Position numbers and translations under genes: made by a program | Notes under the pieces: model-generated | What the model saw: the letters and a program-made list of their open reading frames with translations, nothing else | Database searches by the model: none | Told to the model about the DNA's origin: nothing | Source: Melioribacter roseus | GTDB taxonomy: Bacteria; Bacteroidota; Ignavibacteria; Ignavibacteriales; Melioribacteraceae | DNA: 34,624 bases | Reading direction: 5' to 3' | Assembly (NCBI GenBank): GCA_020724265.1 | Contig: DYHH01000028.1 | Location: 16,521-51,144 of the forward strand | In this document: positions 22,795 through 31,474 of the stretch, in pieces | How positions within the stretch are numbered: the stretch's first letter is position 1 | How the letters are laid out: the number at the start of each line of letters is the position of its first letter

Positions 22795-24192
22795 ATGATT
22801 GAAAAGAAACAAATGAGATTTTACGGAATTCGTGATCTTTCAAAGATACCTCAATTTAAAAAAATACCCAAGGACGATCTCTTTGCTACAAAAGTTGTTT
22901 CTCACGTTTTACCTTTTAGAACCAATAATTATTTAGTTGAAGAATTGATCGATTGGGATAATATCCCCAATGATCCTATTTATCAACTTACATTTCCTCA
23001 AAAAGGTATGCTTGAAGAGAATCAGTTTAATAGAATGGCAGAACTTATTCACAGAAAAGCACCGCGTGAAGAATTAAACAAAACCGCTAATAAAATTCGA
23101 TTTGAGTTAAACCCTCACCCTGCAGGACAAATGACGGCAAACGTTCCGGTGCTCGAAGAAGATGACGAACCGGTAAGAGGTGTTCAGCACAAGTATAGAG
23201 AAACAGCGTTAGTTTTTCCGTCAGCCGGTCAAACATGTCATGCTTATTGTACTTTCTGTTTCAGATGGGCACAATTTGTTGGGATGACGGATTTAAAATT
23301 TGCTACTGATGAATCAAATCGTTTTCAAAAATATCTAAAACAGCATAAAGAAATTTCTAATGTTCTCTTCACCGGCGGTGATCCAATGGTAATGACTCTA
23401 AAAAAACTGGAAGTATTTTTAACGCCATTTCTCAAACCGGAATTTGAACATATAAGAAATATTAGAATAGGTACAAAATCGGTCGCTTATTGGCCTTATA
23501 AGTTCGTTACTGATGATGAGGCGGATGGTGTATTAAAACTTTTTGAAAAGCTTGTAAAAGCGGGTAAGCATGTAGCAATTATGGGGCATTACAATCATTG
23601 GGTTGAACTTACAACACCTGTTGCTAGAGAAGCTGTAAAAAGAATACAAAATACCGGTGCTGTAATTAGATCTCAATCACCAATTGTAAAGCACGTAAAT
23701 GATGATCCGGCTATTTGGAAACGAATGTGGAAAGACCAAGTTAGTCAAGGAATAATTCCTTACTATATGTTCGTAGAAAGAGATACCGGGGCTAAAAATT
23801 ATTTTGAAATCCCGTTATACCAAGCATATAAAATCTTTAGAGATGCATTCAAAAATGTATCAGGTCTTGGAAGAACAGTCAGAGGTCCATCAATGTCGGC
23901 ACTCCCCGGTAAAGTTTCAATTGAAGGGATATCAGAAATAAACGGCGAAAAAGTTTTTGTCTTAACATTCTTACAAGCACGTAATCCGGAATGGGTTAAA
24001 AGACCTTTCTTTGCCAAGTATAATGAAGATGCAACTTGGCTTAATCATCTTAAGCCTGCGTTTGGTAAAAAGAAATTTTTCTACAAAGATGAACTCAAAA
24101 AAATATTGGAAGAAAGAGCTGCGAAGGACAAACATGTATTCAATGCAAAAGAAGAGTTGGAGGATGAACATTTAGCAGCCGGTGCAGCATAA
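22795..24192 (+). CDS. KamA-family radical SAM aminomutase, substrate probably not lysine
   Basis: 465 residues. The radical SAM cluster motif is CHAYCTFC (Cys148, Cys152, Cys155), followed by LFTGGDPMVM and GTKSVAYWPYKF, as in lysine 2,3-aminomutases. Lys373 (LPGKV) aligns with the PLP-binding Lys337 of Clostridium subterminale KamA. Counting back with equal spacing, the two lysine-recognition aspartates (Asp293, Asp330) correspond to Arg329 and Ser366 here. Glutamate 2,3-aminomutase, from memory, has Lys and Asn there, so an acidic or otherwise different substrate is likely. The start is ATG 22795 with AAGGTGG five bases upstream; a GTG three codons earlier overlaps that site. It lacks kamB/kamDE neighbours. 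A hairpin terminator follows. Confidence 0.88.
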   Translation: MIEKKQMRFYGIRDLSKIPQFKKIPKDDLFATKVVSHVLPFRTNNYLVEELIDWDNIPNDPIYQLTFPQKGMLEENQFNRMAELIHRKAPREELNKTANKIRFELNPHPAGQMTANVPVLEEDDEPVRGVQHKYRETALVFPSAGQTCHAYCTFCFRWAQFVGMTDLKFATDESNRFQKYLKQHKEISNVLFTGGDPMVMTLKKLEVFLTPFLKPEFEHIRNIRIGTKSVAYWPYKFVTDDEADGVLKLFEKLVKAGKHVAIMGHYNHWVELTTPVAREAVKRIQNTGAVIRSQSPIVKHVNDDPAIWKRMWKDQVSQGIIPYYMFVERDTGAKNYFEIPLYQAYKIFRDAFKNVSGLGRTVRGPSMSALPGKVSIEGISEINGEKVFVLTFLQARNPEWVKRPFFAKYNEDATWLNHLKPAFGKKKFFYKDELKKILEERAAKDKHVFNAKEELEDEHLAAGAA

Positions 24193-24223
24193 GAATAATA
24201 ATTGAAGAAGTTGTTTATTTGGA

Positions 24224-24265
24224 GGCTGTAGAAAAAGAAATTTTTTACAGCCCCTTTTATTTTTA
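24224..24265. terminator. Terminator between the aminomutase and fbaB
   Basis: Stem GGCTGTA (24224-24230) with TACAGCC (24246-24252), extended inward by A/T pairing, then CCTTTTATTTTT on the plus strand. It can serve both converging genes. Confidence 0.75.
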
Positions 24266-25309
24266 TGCAACCGTTACATCTTTACACAGATAAACGTCTT
24301 GAATAGTATTAAGTAACTTAATACCCTCATCCATCGGGCGCTGGAAAGCTTTTCTGCCGGAAATTAGACCCATGCCTCCGGCTCGTTTATTAATAACGGC
24401 TGTTTTAGCTGCTTCGGCAAAATCGTTTTCACCTGAAGCACCGCCACTGTTTATTAATCCGGCTCTTCCCATATAATTATTAATTACTTGGTAGCGAGTA
24501 AGGTCAATAGGATGATCGGATGTTAAATCATTATAAACTTTTTTATGTGTTTTGCCGAATTTAATTGCATTATAACCGCCGTTACAATCCGGTAATTTTT
24601 GTTTGATAATATCTGCTTCAATAGTAACACCGAGATGATTTGCTTGTCCCGTTAAATCTGCAGCAGTGTGATAATCTTTATCCGTTTTGAAGTCGGAGTT
24701 ACGTAAGTAGCACCAAAGTATTGTTACCATACCAAGTTCGTGTGCATATTGAAAAGCTTCACTTACTTCAATAATTTGTCGTGCACTTTCTTCCGAACCG
24801 AAATATATTGTTGCCCCCACTGCAGCAGCGCCCATATCAAAGGCTTGATCAACGTTAGCAAACATTATCTGGTCATACTTGTTAGGATAAGTTAATAGTT
24901 CATTGTGATTTAACTTTACAATGAATGGAATTTTATGTGCATATTTCCTGGAAGTCATTCCCAACACACCAAGTGTGGATGCTACTGCATTACATCCTCC
25001 TTCAATAGCAAGTTTCACTATATTTTCCGGGTCAAAGAATTCGGGATTTGGGGCAAACGAGGCTCCTGCAGAATGTTCAATTCCCTGATCAACCGGCAGT
25101 ATCGAAAGATAACCGGTACCGGCTAATCTTCCTGTATTAAAAATCCAATTCAAATTTTTTAAAACATTTGGTGAGCGGTCTGATTGGACAAAAATTCTAT
25201 CTACAAAATCGGGACCGGGTAAATGTAAATTATCATTCGGAAATTTTGCTTTATAGTTAAGAAGATCATCGGCGTCTTTGCCTAAATATTCTCTTATTTT
25301 ACTAATCAT
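24263..25309 (-). CDS. fbaB: Class I fructose-bisphosphate aldolase (FbaB/DhnA type)
   Basis: 348 residues, close to E. coli FbaB in length. It has the (beta/alpha)8 Schiff-base aldolase marks: [13 protein letters not shown] (69-80), VKLNHNELL (131-139), [11 protein letters not shown] (165-175) and NAIKFGKT, with Lys250 the likely Schiff-base lysine. [10 protein letters not shown] forms the phosphate-binding loop and [15 protein letters not shown] follows. It cleaves fructose 1,6-bisphosphate to dihydroxyacetone phosphate and glyceraldehyde 3-phosphate, working in glycolysis or gluconeogenesis in the cytoplasm. GGGAGAT before the ATG supports the start. It stands alone on this strand; gpmA is elsewhere in the window. 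Confidence 0.95.
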   Translation of the reverse strand: MISKIREYLGKDADDLLNYKAKFPNDNLHLPGPDFVDRIFVQSDRSPNVLKNLNWIFNTGRLAGTGYLSILPVDQGIEHSAGASFAPNPEFFDPENIVKLAIEGGCNAVASTLGVLGMTSRKYAHKIPFIVKLNHNELLTYPNKYDQIMFANVDQAFDMGAAAVGATIYFGSEESARQIIEVSEAFQYAHELGMVTILWCYLRNSDFKTDKDYHTAADLTGQANHLGVTIEADIIKQKLPDCNGGYNAIKFGKTHKKVYNDLTSDHPIDLTRYQVINNYMGRAGLINSGGASGENDFAEAAKTAVINKRAGGMGLISGRKAFQRPMDEGIKLLNTIQDVYLCKDVTVA

Positions 25310-25369
25310 ATCTCCCTCATGTTTTGTTTAACGTATATATAGTTAAAGTAACTTCAGGAAAAAGTCAAA

Positions 25370-26059
25370 TCAGAAATATGCGGTAACACCCAGATGTATT
25401 GTCAGCAAATCTGTTTTTGAACGTAAAACATCATAATGCACCGTTCCTTTATTTTGATCAACGGTAATCGAACCTTCGGCAAGATATTCTGCTTCTGTTC
25501 CGAACATATATCTTGCTTTTAGATCAAGATACAAAACTCCAACATCGCCTAATCCCTCGGCAATTTTAATAAGTAAACCAGCACTTCCTCCGTAACTCCA
25601 TGTATAATCATCAAAGTTAGTTGAACGGGCTATCTCTTCATTATTCCACTCGCTTTCAATATTTGTCGAGGTAAATAAATAAGCTCCTCCGAATAATCCT
25701 TCAATATACGGTCTAACTGTTCCGGTGAATGGAGATACCTGAAATAATAAATGAAAATTTGCCAAACTGTTTGTTCGGTTAACATCCACATAAACATCGG
25801 GATTAGTTAAGCTGAATCTTCTTTTAAAAGATTCTTCACCGTAAACAAGATAACCGATGTTAATACCTACCGTAAAAGGTCTCATTTTACTCGGTGCCCA
25901 AATAGTACCATGCACTTGAAATCCGTATCCCAACCGGTCAACATTTTCTTTAAATTCGCCTTGAGGGAAACCAAGCATAAAGCTCCCGCCAATAGTCTGT
26001 CCTTTGGTTAATGATGTTATCATTAAGGATAAGAGGAATAGAAGCACAACTTTTTTCAT
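25370..26059 (-). CDS. Outer-membrane beta-barrel protein
   Basis: 229 residues. A signal peptide (MKKVVLLFLLSLMITSLTKGQ, cleavage about residue 21) leads into IGGSFMLGFPQGEFKENVDRLGYGFQVHG, typical of small OmpA/OmpW-like barrels in Bacteroidota. Regular amphipathic strands follow (FTVGINIGYLVYG, SYGGSAGLLIKI, VLYLDLKARYMFG) and the C-terminal strand ends in Phe (TIHLGVTAYF). The frame stays open a further 33 codons upstream, but those residues would overlap the aat gene and bury the signal peptide, so the start is ATG 26059. Function unknown; probably a porin-like or structural barrel. Confidence 0.8.
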   Translation of the reverse strand: MKKVVLLFLLSLMITSLTKGQTIGGSFMLGFPQGEFKENVDRLGYGFQVHGTIWAPSKMRPFTVGINIGYLVYGEESFKRRFSLTNPDVYVDVNRTNSLANFHLLFQVSPFTGTVRPYIEGLFGGAYLFTSTNIESEWNNEEIARSTNFDDYTWSYGGSAGLLIKIAEGLGDVGVLYLDLKARYMFGTEAEYLAEGSITVDQNKGTVHYDVLRSKTDLLTIHLGVTAYF

Positions 26060-26139
26060 AGATAAACTCACTTTTTTTATTTGTAAATATAATGATTTTG
26101 CATGGTGTTTGACGGAGAGAATATTAAAAAGTTCTGAGA

Positions 26140-26733
26140 TTAAAACGAGATTTCCCACTGATATGCTTTTTTTAAAAGTTCCAAATAATCTTCGAATGAA
26201 ATTTCAGCAGCACCAAACATTGCGAGATGTTCAGTGAAATATTGAACATCCAAAACTTTGTATCCTTTTTTATTAAGCCGCTCTAAAAGTTTAACCAATG
26301 CTGCTTTTGAAGCTTGCGGTTTTTTTGAAAACATCGATTCACCGAAAAATGCACCCCGGAAAGTCACACCATATAATCCTCCAACTAAATTATTCTTGTC
26401 ATAGACCTCAACTGAATGCAGATGTCCCAAATCCATAATTCCTTTGTATGCATTAATAAGTTTTTCGTTTATCCAAGTTTCATCTCTTGCTGCGCAATTT
26501 CTAACCACTTCCATTGTTTCATTATCGAATGTAAAAGTGAAATGTGTCTTTTCCATAAACCGTTTTAATGATCGAGGAATGTTATAAGAATCTAATGGAA
26601 TAATGGTGCGGACTTCGGGCATGTACCAATTTATCTTTCCGGATTTTTCAGCCATCGGGAAAGCTCCTCTTGCATACAGAAGAATCATATTCTTGGGATT
26701 GAGAAGGTCAATATTTTCCGGTTTATTATTCAT
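26140..26733 (-). CDS. aat: Leucyl/phenylalanyl-tRNA--protein transferase
   Basis: 197 residues. It transfers Leu or Phe from tRNA to N-terminal Arg or Lys of proteins, marking them for ClpS/ClpAP degradation in the bacterial N-end rule. Family motifs are visible: LLYARGAFPMAE, INWYMPEVRTIIPLD, the GNAT-like core LVGGLYGVTFRGAFFGESMFSKKPQASKAAL and the C-terminal LDVQYFTEHLAMFGAAEISFEDYL. The start is ATG 26733, overlapping the DUF2721 stop by 8 bp, so the two are translationally coupled. No clpA or clpS nearby. The short C-terminus is normal for Bacteroidota homologues. Confidence 0.96.
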   Translation of the reverse strand: MNNKPENIDLLNPKNMILLYARGAFPMAEKSGKINWYMPEVRTIIPLDSYNIPRSLKRFMEKTHFTFTFDNETMEVVRNCAARDETWINEKLINAYKGIMDLGHLHSVEVYDKNNLVGGLYGVTFRGAFFGESMFSKKPQASKAALVKLLERLNKKGYKVLDVQYFTEHLAMFGAAEISFEDYLELLKKAYQWEISF

Positions 26734-27217
26734 CAACTTCCACTTCGTACTTTACAATTTGATAACCGCGAGCAGTTTCCCACATTGTAAAACATATACC
26801 CGCAAATACGGCTATCATCCCAAGCAAAAAAGATGTAAGAATTATAAAATCGAAATCGACATTTTTTGTAAAAAATGCCAAACCAATTAATAAGGAAGAT
26901 AAGACAAAGAGTGCTACGGCGATTGTATAAGATAATACGGCATTACGGACAAGTTTCACCCTGTATAATAATAAACCGAGTTGTTTAATTATACTTTCAA
27001 GACGAACGTTATCCTCGATTTCATAATTTTCACCGCCGATCTTTTTTGTAGTCCTTCTTCTTTCTTCATTTAATAGTCTAATTCTATTTACTACAATAGA
27101 ATATTTGTTATTAATGCCGAGAAGAAGTAAACCGCAAGCACTTATCATTACTGCCGGAGCCAGCATAAACTGAATTAGTTCTACAATTGTTAATCCGGGT
27201 GTTTCAAAAATTTCCAT
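26726..27217 (-). CDS. DUF2721 membrane protein
   Basis: 163 residues. The N-terminal segment (LTIVELIQFMLAPAVMISACGLLLLGINNKYSIVVNRIRLLNEERR) is the DUF2721 hallmark: one membrane helix, then a charged helix with NRIRLLNEER. Two more membrane segments follow (about 93-115 and 122-145). Family function is unknown. It overlaps aat by 8 bp downstream and is 13 bp after the TPR lipoprotein gene, forming a three-gene operon. Confidence 0.9.
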   Translation of the reverse strand: MEIFETPGLTIVELIQFMLAPAVMISACGLLLLGINNKYSIVVNRIRLLNEERRRTTKKIGGENYEIEDNVRLESIIKQLGLLLYRVKLVRNAVLSYTIAVALFVLSSLLIGLAFFTKNVDFDFIILTSFLLGMIAVFAGICFTMWETARGYQIVKYEVEVDE

Positions 27218-27230
27218 AACTATCCATAGA

Positions 27231-27941
27231 TCAATTACAAAATTGTTTTAAGTAAACTGCATAATTTGAATCAAGTAAAGATGCCGCCTTAAAATCATTG
27301 CATGCATTATCTCTTTTATTTAATCTCAAGTATGATAATCCCCTTGCCAAATAATTTTGCGGGTTATCCGAGTTTATATTTAACGCAAAGGTATAGTTAT
27401 CAACTGCGGATTGGTATTGGGTTAAACTATCTAATACAGCACCCCGGTTATAATATAATATCGAATTTAGAGAATCAATTTTAATTGCATTGTTATAATC
27501 ATCAAGAGCAGAAAGAAAATCCTTTAAAGAAGTCCTTACGTAAGCTCTATTATTGAGTGCTTCAGTATCGAATGGATTTATTTCGATTGCCTTTGAAAAA
27601 TCATCTATAGCTGCGGAAGTATTGTTCATTCTAAAATATGCCGAACCCCTGCTTTTGATAGCTACGGCATTCTGTGGAAATATTTCAAGAACTTTGGAAT
27701 AATCATTAACAGACATTTCATATTTTTCAATTTGATAATAAGCGCTTCCCCGGTTGAAATAATAATTTTGATCTTTAGAATTAATTTGGATCGCTTCGGT
27801 ATATTTATCAATTGCTTCTGCGAACTTTTGTTTGTCATATAATTCATTGCCTTGCTTGTAGTAAACTATCGAAATATCGATAGCACTTTCACAGGAAAGT
27901 AAAATGAAAACAAAAGTTGTAAATAAAATTTTTATAAACAT
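27231..27941 (-). CDS. TPR-repeat lipoprotein
   Basis: 236 residues. A lipoprotein signal (MFIKILFTTFVFILLSC, Cys17) precedes about six tetratricopeptide repeats of 34 residues, each with the W/Y-x-x-x-G-x-x-[YLF] and A-x-x-x-[YF] positions (YYKQGNELYDKQKFAEAIDKYTEAIQI, and so on). TPR domains bind other proteins; a periplasmic scaffold role is inferred. It heads the operon with the DUF2721 gene and aat. A TAAATTTG box at 27968-27975 (minus strand) with TTTT 19 nt upstream may be its promoter, shared back to back with the exporter gene. Confidence 0.9.
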   Translation of the reverse strand: MFIKILFTTFVFILLSCESAIDISIVYYKQGNELYDKQKFAEAIDKYTEAIQINSKDQNYYFNRGSAYYQIEKYEMSVNDYSKVLEIFPQNAVAIKSRGSAYFRMNNTSAAIDDFSKAIEINPFDTEALNNRAYVRTSLKDFLSALDDYNNAIKIDSLNSILYYNRGAVLDSLTQYQSAVDNYTFALNINSDNPQNYLARGLSYLRLNKRDNACNDFKAASLLDSNYAVYLKQFCN

Positions 27942-28010
27942 TTTTCTTAGTGTATTCGGATTTTCGACAAATTTACTTATAATTTGTGTTAGCTAAAATA
28001 ACAGATTACT

Positions 28011-28919
28011 ATGACAAAAATAAAAACAGAAACTTTATCGATTCTTTATGCCCTTGGTGCCGTGTTGTTATGGTCAACCGTTGCAACTGCTTTCAAACTT
28101 ACGTTGGAGGGATTGAATTACGCACAACTTCTTTTTTATTCTTCGATAACAAGTGCGGTAGTTTTATTCTTTTTTGCATTTCGTGAATCAAAGGAAGATG
28201 TTATTAGGATTTTTAAGGGAGACGGTCTGCTTAAAAATTTTGTTTTGGGTCTTTTCAATCCTTTTCTATATTATCTTGTTTTGTTTCAGGCATATTCACT
28301 ATTACCGGCACAGGAAGCACAGCCGCTGAATTATACATGGCCTATTATGATTTCTGTTTTCTCGGTAATCTTTCTCGGACAAAAATTAAGTCTACGAACA
28401 ATAATAGGATTAGTTTCTGCTTTTTTTGGAGTAATTGTAATAGCAACACGAGGAGATTTATTCGGGCTATCTTTTCATAATCTGCTCGGTGTTATTCTTG
28501 CCGTGGGAAGTTCATTAATTTGGGCCGGATTTTGGACGATGAGTTTAATTGATAAAAGAAAAAATTCCATCAAACTTTTTGCTTCTTTCTTATTCGGTTC
28601 TGTATTTACATTTTTGTTTGTGCTCTTATTCGAATCGTTTCATATTTCATCCATCGATTACTTGTTTGGCGCCGTTTACATCGGTTTGTTTGAAATGGGA
28701 ATCACTTTCTTTTTATGGATGAAAGGTTTGCAGTTAAGTACAAATAAAGCAAAAACTTCAACTCTTGCTTACCTTTCACCGTTTATTTCTTTAATATTTA
28801 TTGCATTAATACTTGGAGAGATAATTAGAATCTCTTCAATAATTGGATTAGTCTTTATAATAGGTGGAATACTTTTTCAGCAATTGGAAGGAATTAAATT
28901 TAGAAAATTTGTTAAGTAA
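28011..28919 (+). CDS. EamA-family (DMT) exporter
   Basis: 302 residues with ten predicted membrane segments forming two EamA repeats. Characteristic segments are LGAVLLWSTVATAFKLTLEGLNYAQLLFYSS, QAQPLNYTWPIMISVFSVIFLGQKLS at the end of the first repeat (AQEAQPLNYTWP) and the matching KTSTLAYLSPFISLIFIALILGE in the second. Members export amino acids, purines or other metabolites at the inner membrane; substrate unknown. The aldo/keto reductase gene follows after 9 bp, so they are probably one operon. Confidence 0.9.
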   Translation: MTKIKTETLSILYALGAVLLWSTVATAFKLTLEGLNYAQLLFYSSITSAVVLFFFAFRESKEDVIRIFKGDGLLKNFVLGLFNPFLYYLVLFQAYSLLPAQEAQPLNYTWPIMISVFSVIFLGQKLSLRTIIGLVSAFFGVIVIATRGDLFGLSFHNLLGVILAVGSSLIWAGFWTMSLIDKRKNSIKLFASFLFGSVFTFLFVLLFESFHISSIDYLFGAVYIGLFEMGITFFLWMKGLQLSTNKAKTSTLAYLSPFISLIFIALILGEIIRISSIIGLVFIIGGILFQQLEGIKFRKFVK

Positions 28920-28928
28920 GGGTGGATT

Positions 28929-29921
28929 ATGAATTACAAAGCAAACGAAAACCGCTATGAAAAAATTCAATACAGAAGATGCGGAAGAAGTGGAATTAAA
29001 CTTCCGATTATTTCACTTGGTTTATGGCATAACTTCGGGGATGTTGATGATTTTGAAAACGGAAGAAAAATATTATTAACCGCATTTGATAACGGGATTA
29101 CTCATTTTGATTTAGCGAATAATTATGGTCCGCCTTACGGTTCCGCCGAAGAAAATTTTGGCAAAGTATTAAAGAGCGACCTGAAACCATATCGTGATGA
29201 ATTAATTATATCCAGCAAAGCCGGTTATGATATGTGGCCTGGACCTTACGGGGACTTCGGTTCACGAAAATATCTTATAGCAAGCTGTGATCAATCATTA
29301 AAAAGAATGAGTTTGGAATATGTTGATATATTTTATCATCATAGACCGGATTATGAAACTCCATTAGAAGAATCTATGACGGCACTTGATCAAATTGTAA
29401 GAAGCGGTAAAGCACTTTATGCCGGTATTTCTAATTATCCTGCCGATAGAACAGCAGAAGCGGTTAGAATTATGAGAGAACTGGGAACGCCATTGTTAAT
29501 TCATCAACCCAAATACAGCATGTTTGAAAGATGGATTGAGTGGGATTTGATTAACACTTTGGATAGTGAAGGTATTGGAGCGATTGTTTTTTCACCGCTC
29601 GCACAAGGATTGTTAACTAATAAATATTTATATGGGATTCCCGAAGATTCAAGAGCAGGTAAAGAATGGGGATTCTTAAAACAAGATGAAGTTAATTCGC
29701 AAATAAATAAAGTAAAGCAACTGAACGAGATAGCTTTGCATCGCGGTCAATCACTTGCTCAAATGGCAATCGCGTGGGTGCTCCGTCATCCGGTTGTTAC
29801 ATCCGCTTTAATCGGGGCAAGCAAAGTTGAACAAGTTTTAGAATTGATAAAGGTTCAAGATAAACTTGATTTTAGTGAAGAAGAATTAAAAAAGATTGAT
29901 AATATTTTAGTTAACTCTTAA
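28929..29921 (+). CDS. Aldo/keto reductase, YghZ-like (L-glyceraldehyde 3-phosphate reductase type)
   Basis: 330 residues, (beta/alpha)8 NADPH-dependent reductase. Catalytic tetrad: Asp61 and Tyr66 (THFDLANNYGPPYGSAEENFG), Lys97 (IISSKAGY) and His137 (DIFYHHRPD). The WPGPYGDFGSRKYL insert and SKYSMFERWIE-like QPKYSMFERWIEWDL match the YghZ/Gpr subgroup, which reduces L-glyceraldehyde 3-phosphate and methylglyoxal. The C-terminal ALIGASKVEQVLE supplies the cofactor-binding segment. The last 11 bp overlap the convergent metallo-hydrolase gene. Lies 9 bp after the EamA exporter gene. Confidence 0.92.
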   Translation: MNYKANENRYEKIQYRRCGRSGIKLPIISLGLWHNFGDVDDFENGRKILLTAFDNGITHFDLANNYGPPYGSAEENFGKVLKSDLKPYRDELIISSKAGYDMWPGPYGDFGSRKYLIASCDQSLKRMSLEYVDIFYHHRPDYETPLEESMTALDQIVRSGKALYAGISNYPADRTAEAVRIMRELGTPLLIHQPKYSMFERWIEWDLINTLDSEGIGAIVFSPLAQGLLTNKYLYGIPEDSRAGKEWGFLKQDEVNSQINKVKQLNEIALHRGQSLAQMAIAWVLRHPVVTSALIGASKVEQVLELIKVQDKLDFSEEELKKIDNILVNS

Positions 29922-30861
29922 GTCTGAAGGTTTGACCGATTTCATCGATGGCAATTTTTGTTTTATATTTTGGCGCGGCAGCCAACATTCGATCGATCGG
30001 TTCATTAAATGGTTCTTTACCTTGTTGAAATGTTTTGGTGTGCATCGGGATGAAGTATTTTGCATTAATATTATCCGACATTTCCAAAGCTTGTTCGGGG
30101 GTGCAGTGACTAATTAACCAAGGATCGTAAGCACCGATAGGCATCAACGCTATATCTACTTTTTCGTCTTTTATAATTCCCAGTTTATTATGCATACGCA
30201 TATCTCCACCGAATAAAATCGATCTACCGTTTTGTTTAATAAGATAAGCATTATAGCTTCTGCCATCTTTCATAAAACCGCGGGAACGATCTTTCTCCCA
30301 TGGAAATCTCCAACCAAAATGTTCTACTTCCAATGCTGTGAAATCTATACCGTTAAGACTTAGTTTGTCGTTCCAATCCATTACAGATAATGATTTCCAA
30401 GGAAGATTTTCAATTACATCTTTTGTAAGGTATGCAGTTATTACGTCAATTTCGCCGGGATATTTATTCGCAAAATCCGAAAGTGTTGGATAATCCATGT
30501 GATCCATATGTGCATGAGAAAGTAAAATTATATCCGGTTTTGGAATTTCTTCAAATGCTAATGCCGGAGGGGTCATTCTTGATGGACCGATACTTGAACC
30601 GAAAAAATAAACTCCAACTCTATCTTTCAATACCGGATCAGTCAATATCCATTTCCCGAAAAAATTTATCAACATAGTAGAGTGACCGATCCAGGAAACA
30701 GTGACTTCATTATTAGACCATTTATTCGGATCGGGTTTAAAATTAAGCGGGATTAAATTGGAAGCTTCGGTTTCATTCTTTAATAAAAATCCTGGCAGCA
30801 GATACGATCCCAAAGTGGCAAATAGACTTTTCTTTATAAATTTTCTTCTTGTCGATTTCAT
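29911..30861 (-). CDS. Tat-exported metallo-beta-lactamase-fold hydrolase (NAPE-PLD/UlaG-like)
   Basis: 316 residues. A twin-arginine signal (STRRKFIKKSLFATLGSYLLPGFLL) points to export of a folded, metal-loaded enzyme. The MBL motif HAHMDH (His116, His118, Asp120, His121) binds two metals. Flanking motifs VSWIGHSTMLINFFGKWILTDPV, ILFGGDMRMH and PIGAYDPWLISHCTPEQALEM and the late MHTKTF match the NAPE-phospholipase D-like branch. A periplasmic phosphodiesterase or lactonase is likely; substrate unknown. Its 3' end overlaps the convergent reductase gene by 11 bp. Confidence 0.9.
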   Translation of the reverse strand: MKSTRRKFIKKSLFATLGSYLLPGFLLKNETEASNLIPLNFKPDPNKWSNNEVTVSWIGHSTMLINFFGKWILTDPVLKDRVGVYFFGSSIGPSRMTPPALAFEEIPKPDIILLSHAHMDHMDYPTLSDFANKYPGEIDVITAYLTKDVIENLPWKSLSVMDWNDKLSLNGIDFTALEVEHFGWRFPWEKDRSRGFMKDGRSYNAYLIKQNGRSILFGGDMRMHNKLGIIKDEKVDIALMPIGAYDPWLISHCTPEQALEMSDNINAKYFIPMHTKTFQQGKEPFNEPIDRMLAAAPKYKTKIAIDEIGQTFRLKS

Positions 30862-30923
30862 ACAGGATTAACAATTAAAATGAAAAAAAGATTCAATTCG
30901 ATAAAAATTATTGTGGGCTAAAA

Positions 30924-30955
30924 TTCTTGATACTTGATTCTTGATACTTGATACT
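30924..30955. repeat. Heptamer tandem repeat (TTCTTGA/TACTTGA)
   Basis: Two exact 14-bp units TTCTTGATACTTGA (30924-30937 and 30938-30951), each built of two near-identical 7-mers, plus a partial fifth 7-mer. It ends just before the TPM gene stop. Slippage-type intergenic microsatellite. Confidence 0.85.
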
Positions 30956-30957
30956 GG

Positions 30958-31410
30958 TTAGAATTCAACTTTGTTTGTCAATTCATTTACATCATCAGGT
31001 TTAACCGGGAAATGTTCCGAAAGTACTTTGCCGACTTCATAAATTCCATAAATTAATCCATCGGTGTAGTGCCCTAACTTAAATTCGTTTTGAATTTCAT
31101 TACGAATATTATCCCACACACTTTGTTCAACTTTTTCGTTTATACCGGAATCGGCAAGAATATAAAATTTTCTCAGCAGTAAATTGACATAAATTAAAAT
31201 ACCGGTGTTATCACGGGTGTTATTCATACCCAATTTAAAAAATTCTTCTTCGGCGAGTTTTTTTGCCTCCGGTTTACCGAAAAAAGGAATATCGTCCTTT
31301 ATTGCAATACGAATTTCACCAGCAGTGGTTTTCTCTGCATCTTTAATTACTTCGGAGATTCGGAGAAAATCATCATCCGTAAAAAAGTGATATATCAAGT
31401 TTTCATTCAT
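30958..31410 (-). CDS. TPM-domain protein
   Basis: 150 residues, one TPM domain: ISEVIKDAEKTTAGEIRIAI, AEEEFFKLGMNNTRDNTGILIYVNLLLRKFYILADSGINEKV and a helical end (IRNEIQNEFKLGHYTDGLIYGIYEVGKVLSEHFP). The TRDNTGILIYV segment is the family mark. Unlike YgcG-type members it has neither signal peptide nor membrane anchor, so it is probably cytosolic, as in the paired short TPM proteins that accompany LemA in Bacteroidota. LemA is not in this window. It is divergent from gpmA and a palindrome lies in its promoter region. Confidence 0.88.
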   Translation of the reverse strand: MNENLIYHFFTDDDFLRISEVIKDAEKTTAGEIRIAIKDDIPFFGKPEAKKLAEEEFFKLGMNNTRDNTGILIYVNLLLRKFYILADSGINEKVEQSVWDNIRNEIQNEFKLGHYTDGLIYGIYEVGKVLSEHFPVKPDDVNELTNKVEF

Positions 31411-31443
31411 TTGATGAGAAAAATATCAATTTGTTTGTAAGAA

Positions 31444-31457
31444 GTAAACCTGTTTAC
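31444..31457. promoter_or_regulatory. Palindrome in the TPM/gpmA divergent promoter region
   Basis: GTAAAC and GTTTAC (31444-31449, 31452-31457) around CT form a 6-2-6 perfect inverted repeat. It overlaps the putative -33 element of the leftward gene and lies 18 bp before the gpmA -33 element. A transcription-factor site is inferred. Confidence 0.4.
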
Positions 31458-31474
31458 GAATTATTTCTTTCTAA

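Noticed and set aside
31444-31457. Fur or LexA box
   Set aside because: The 6-2-6 palindrome matches neither consensus, so no named regulator is assigned.
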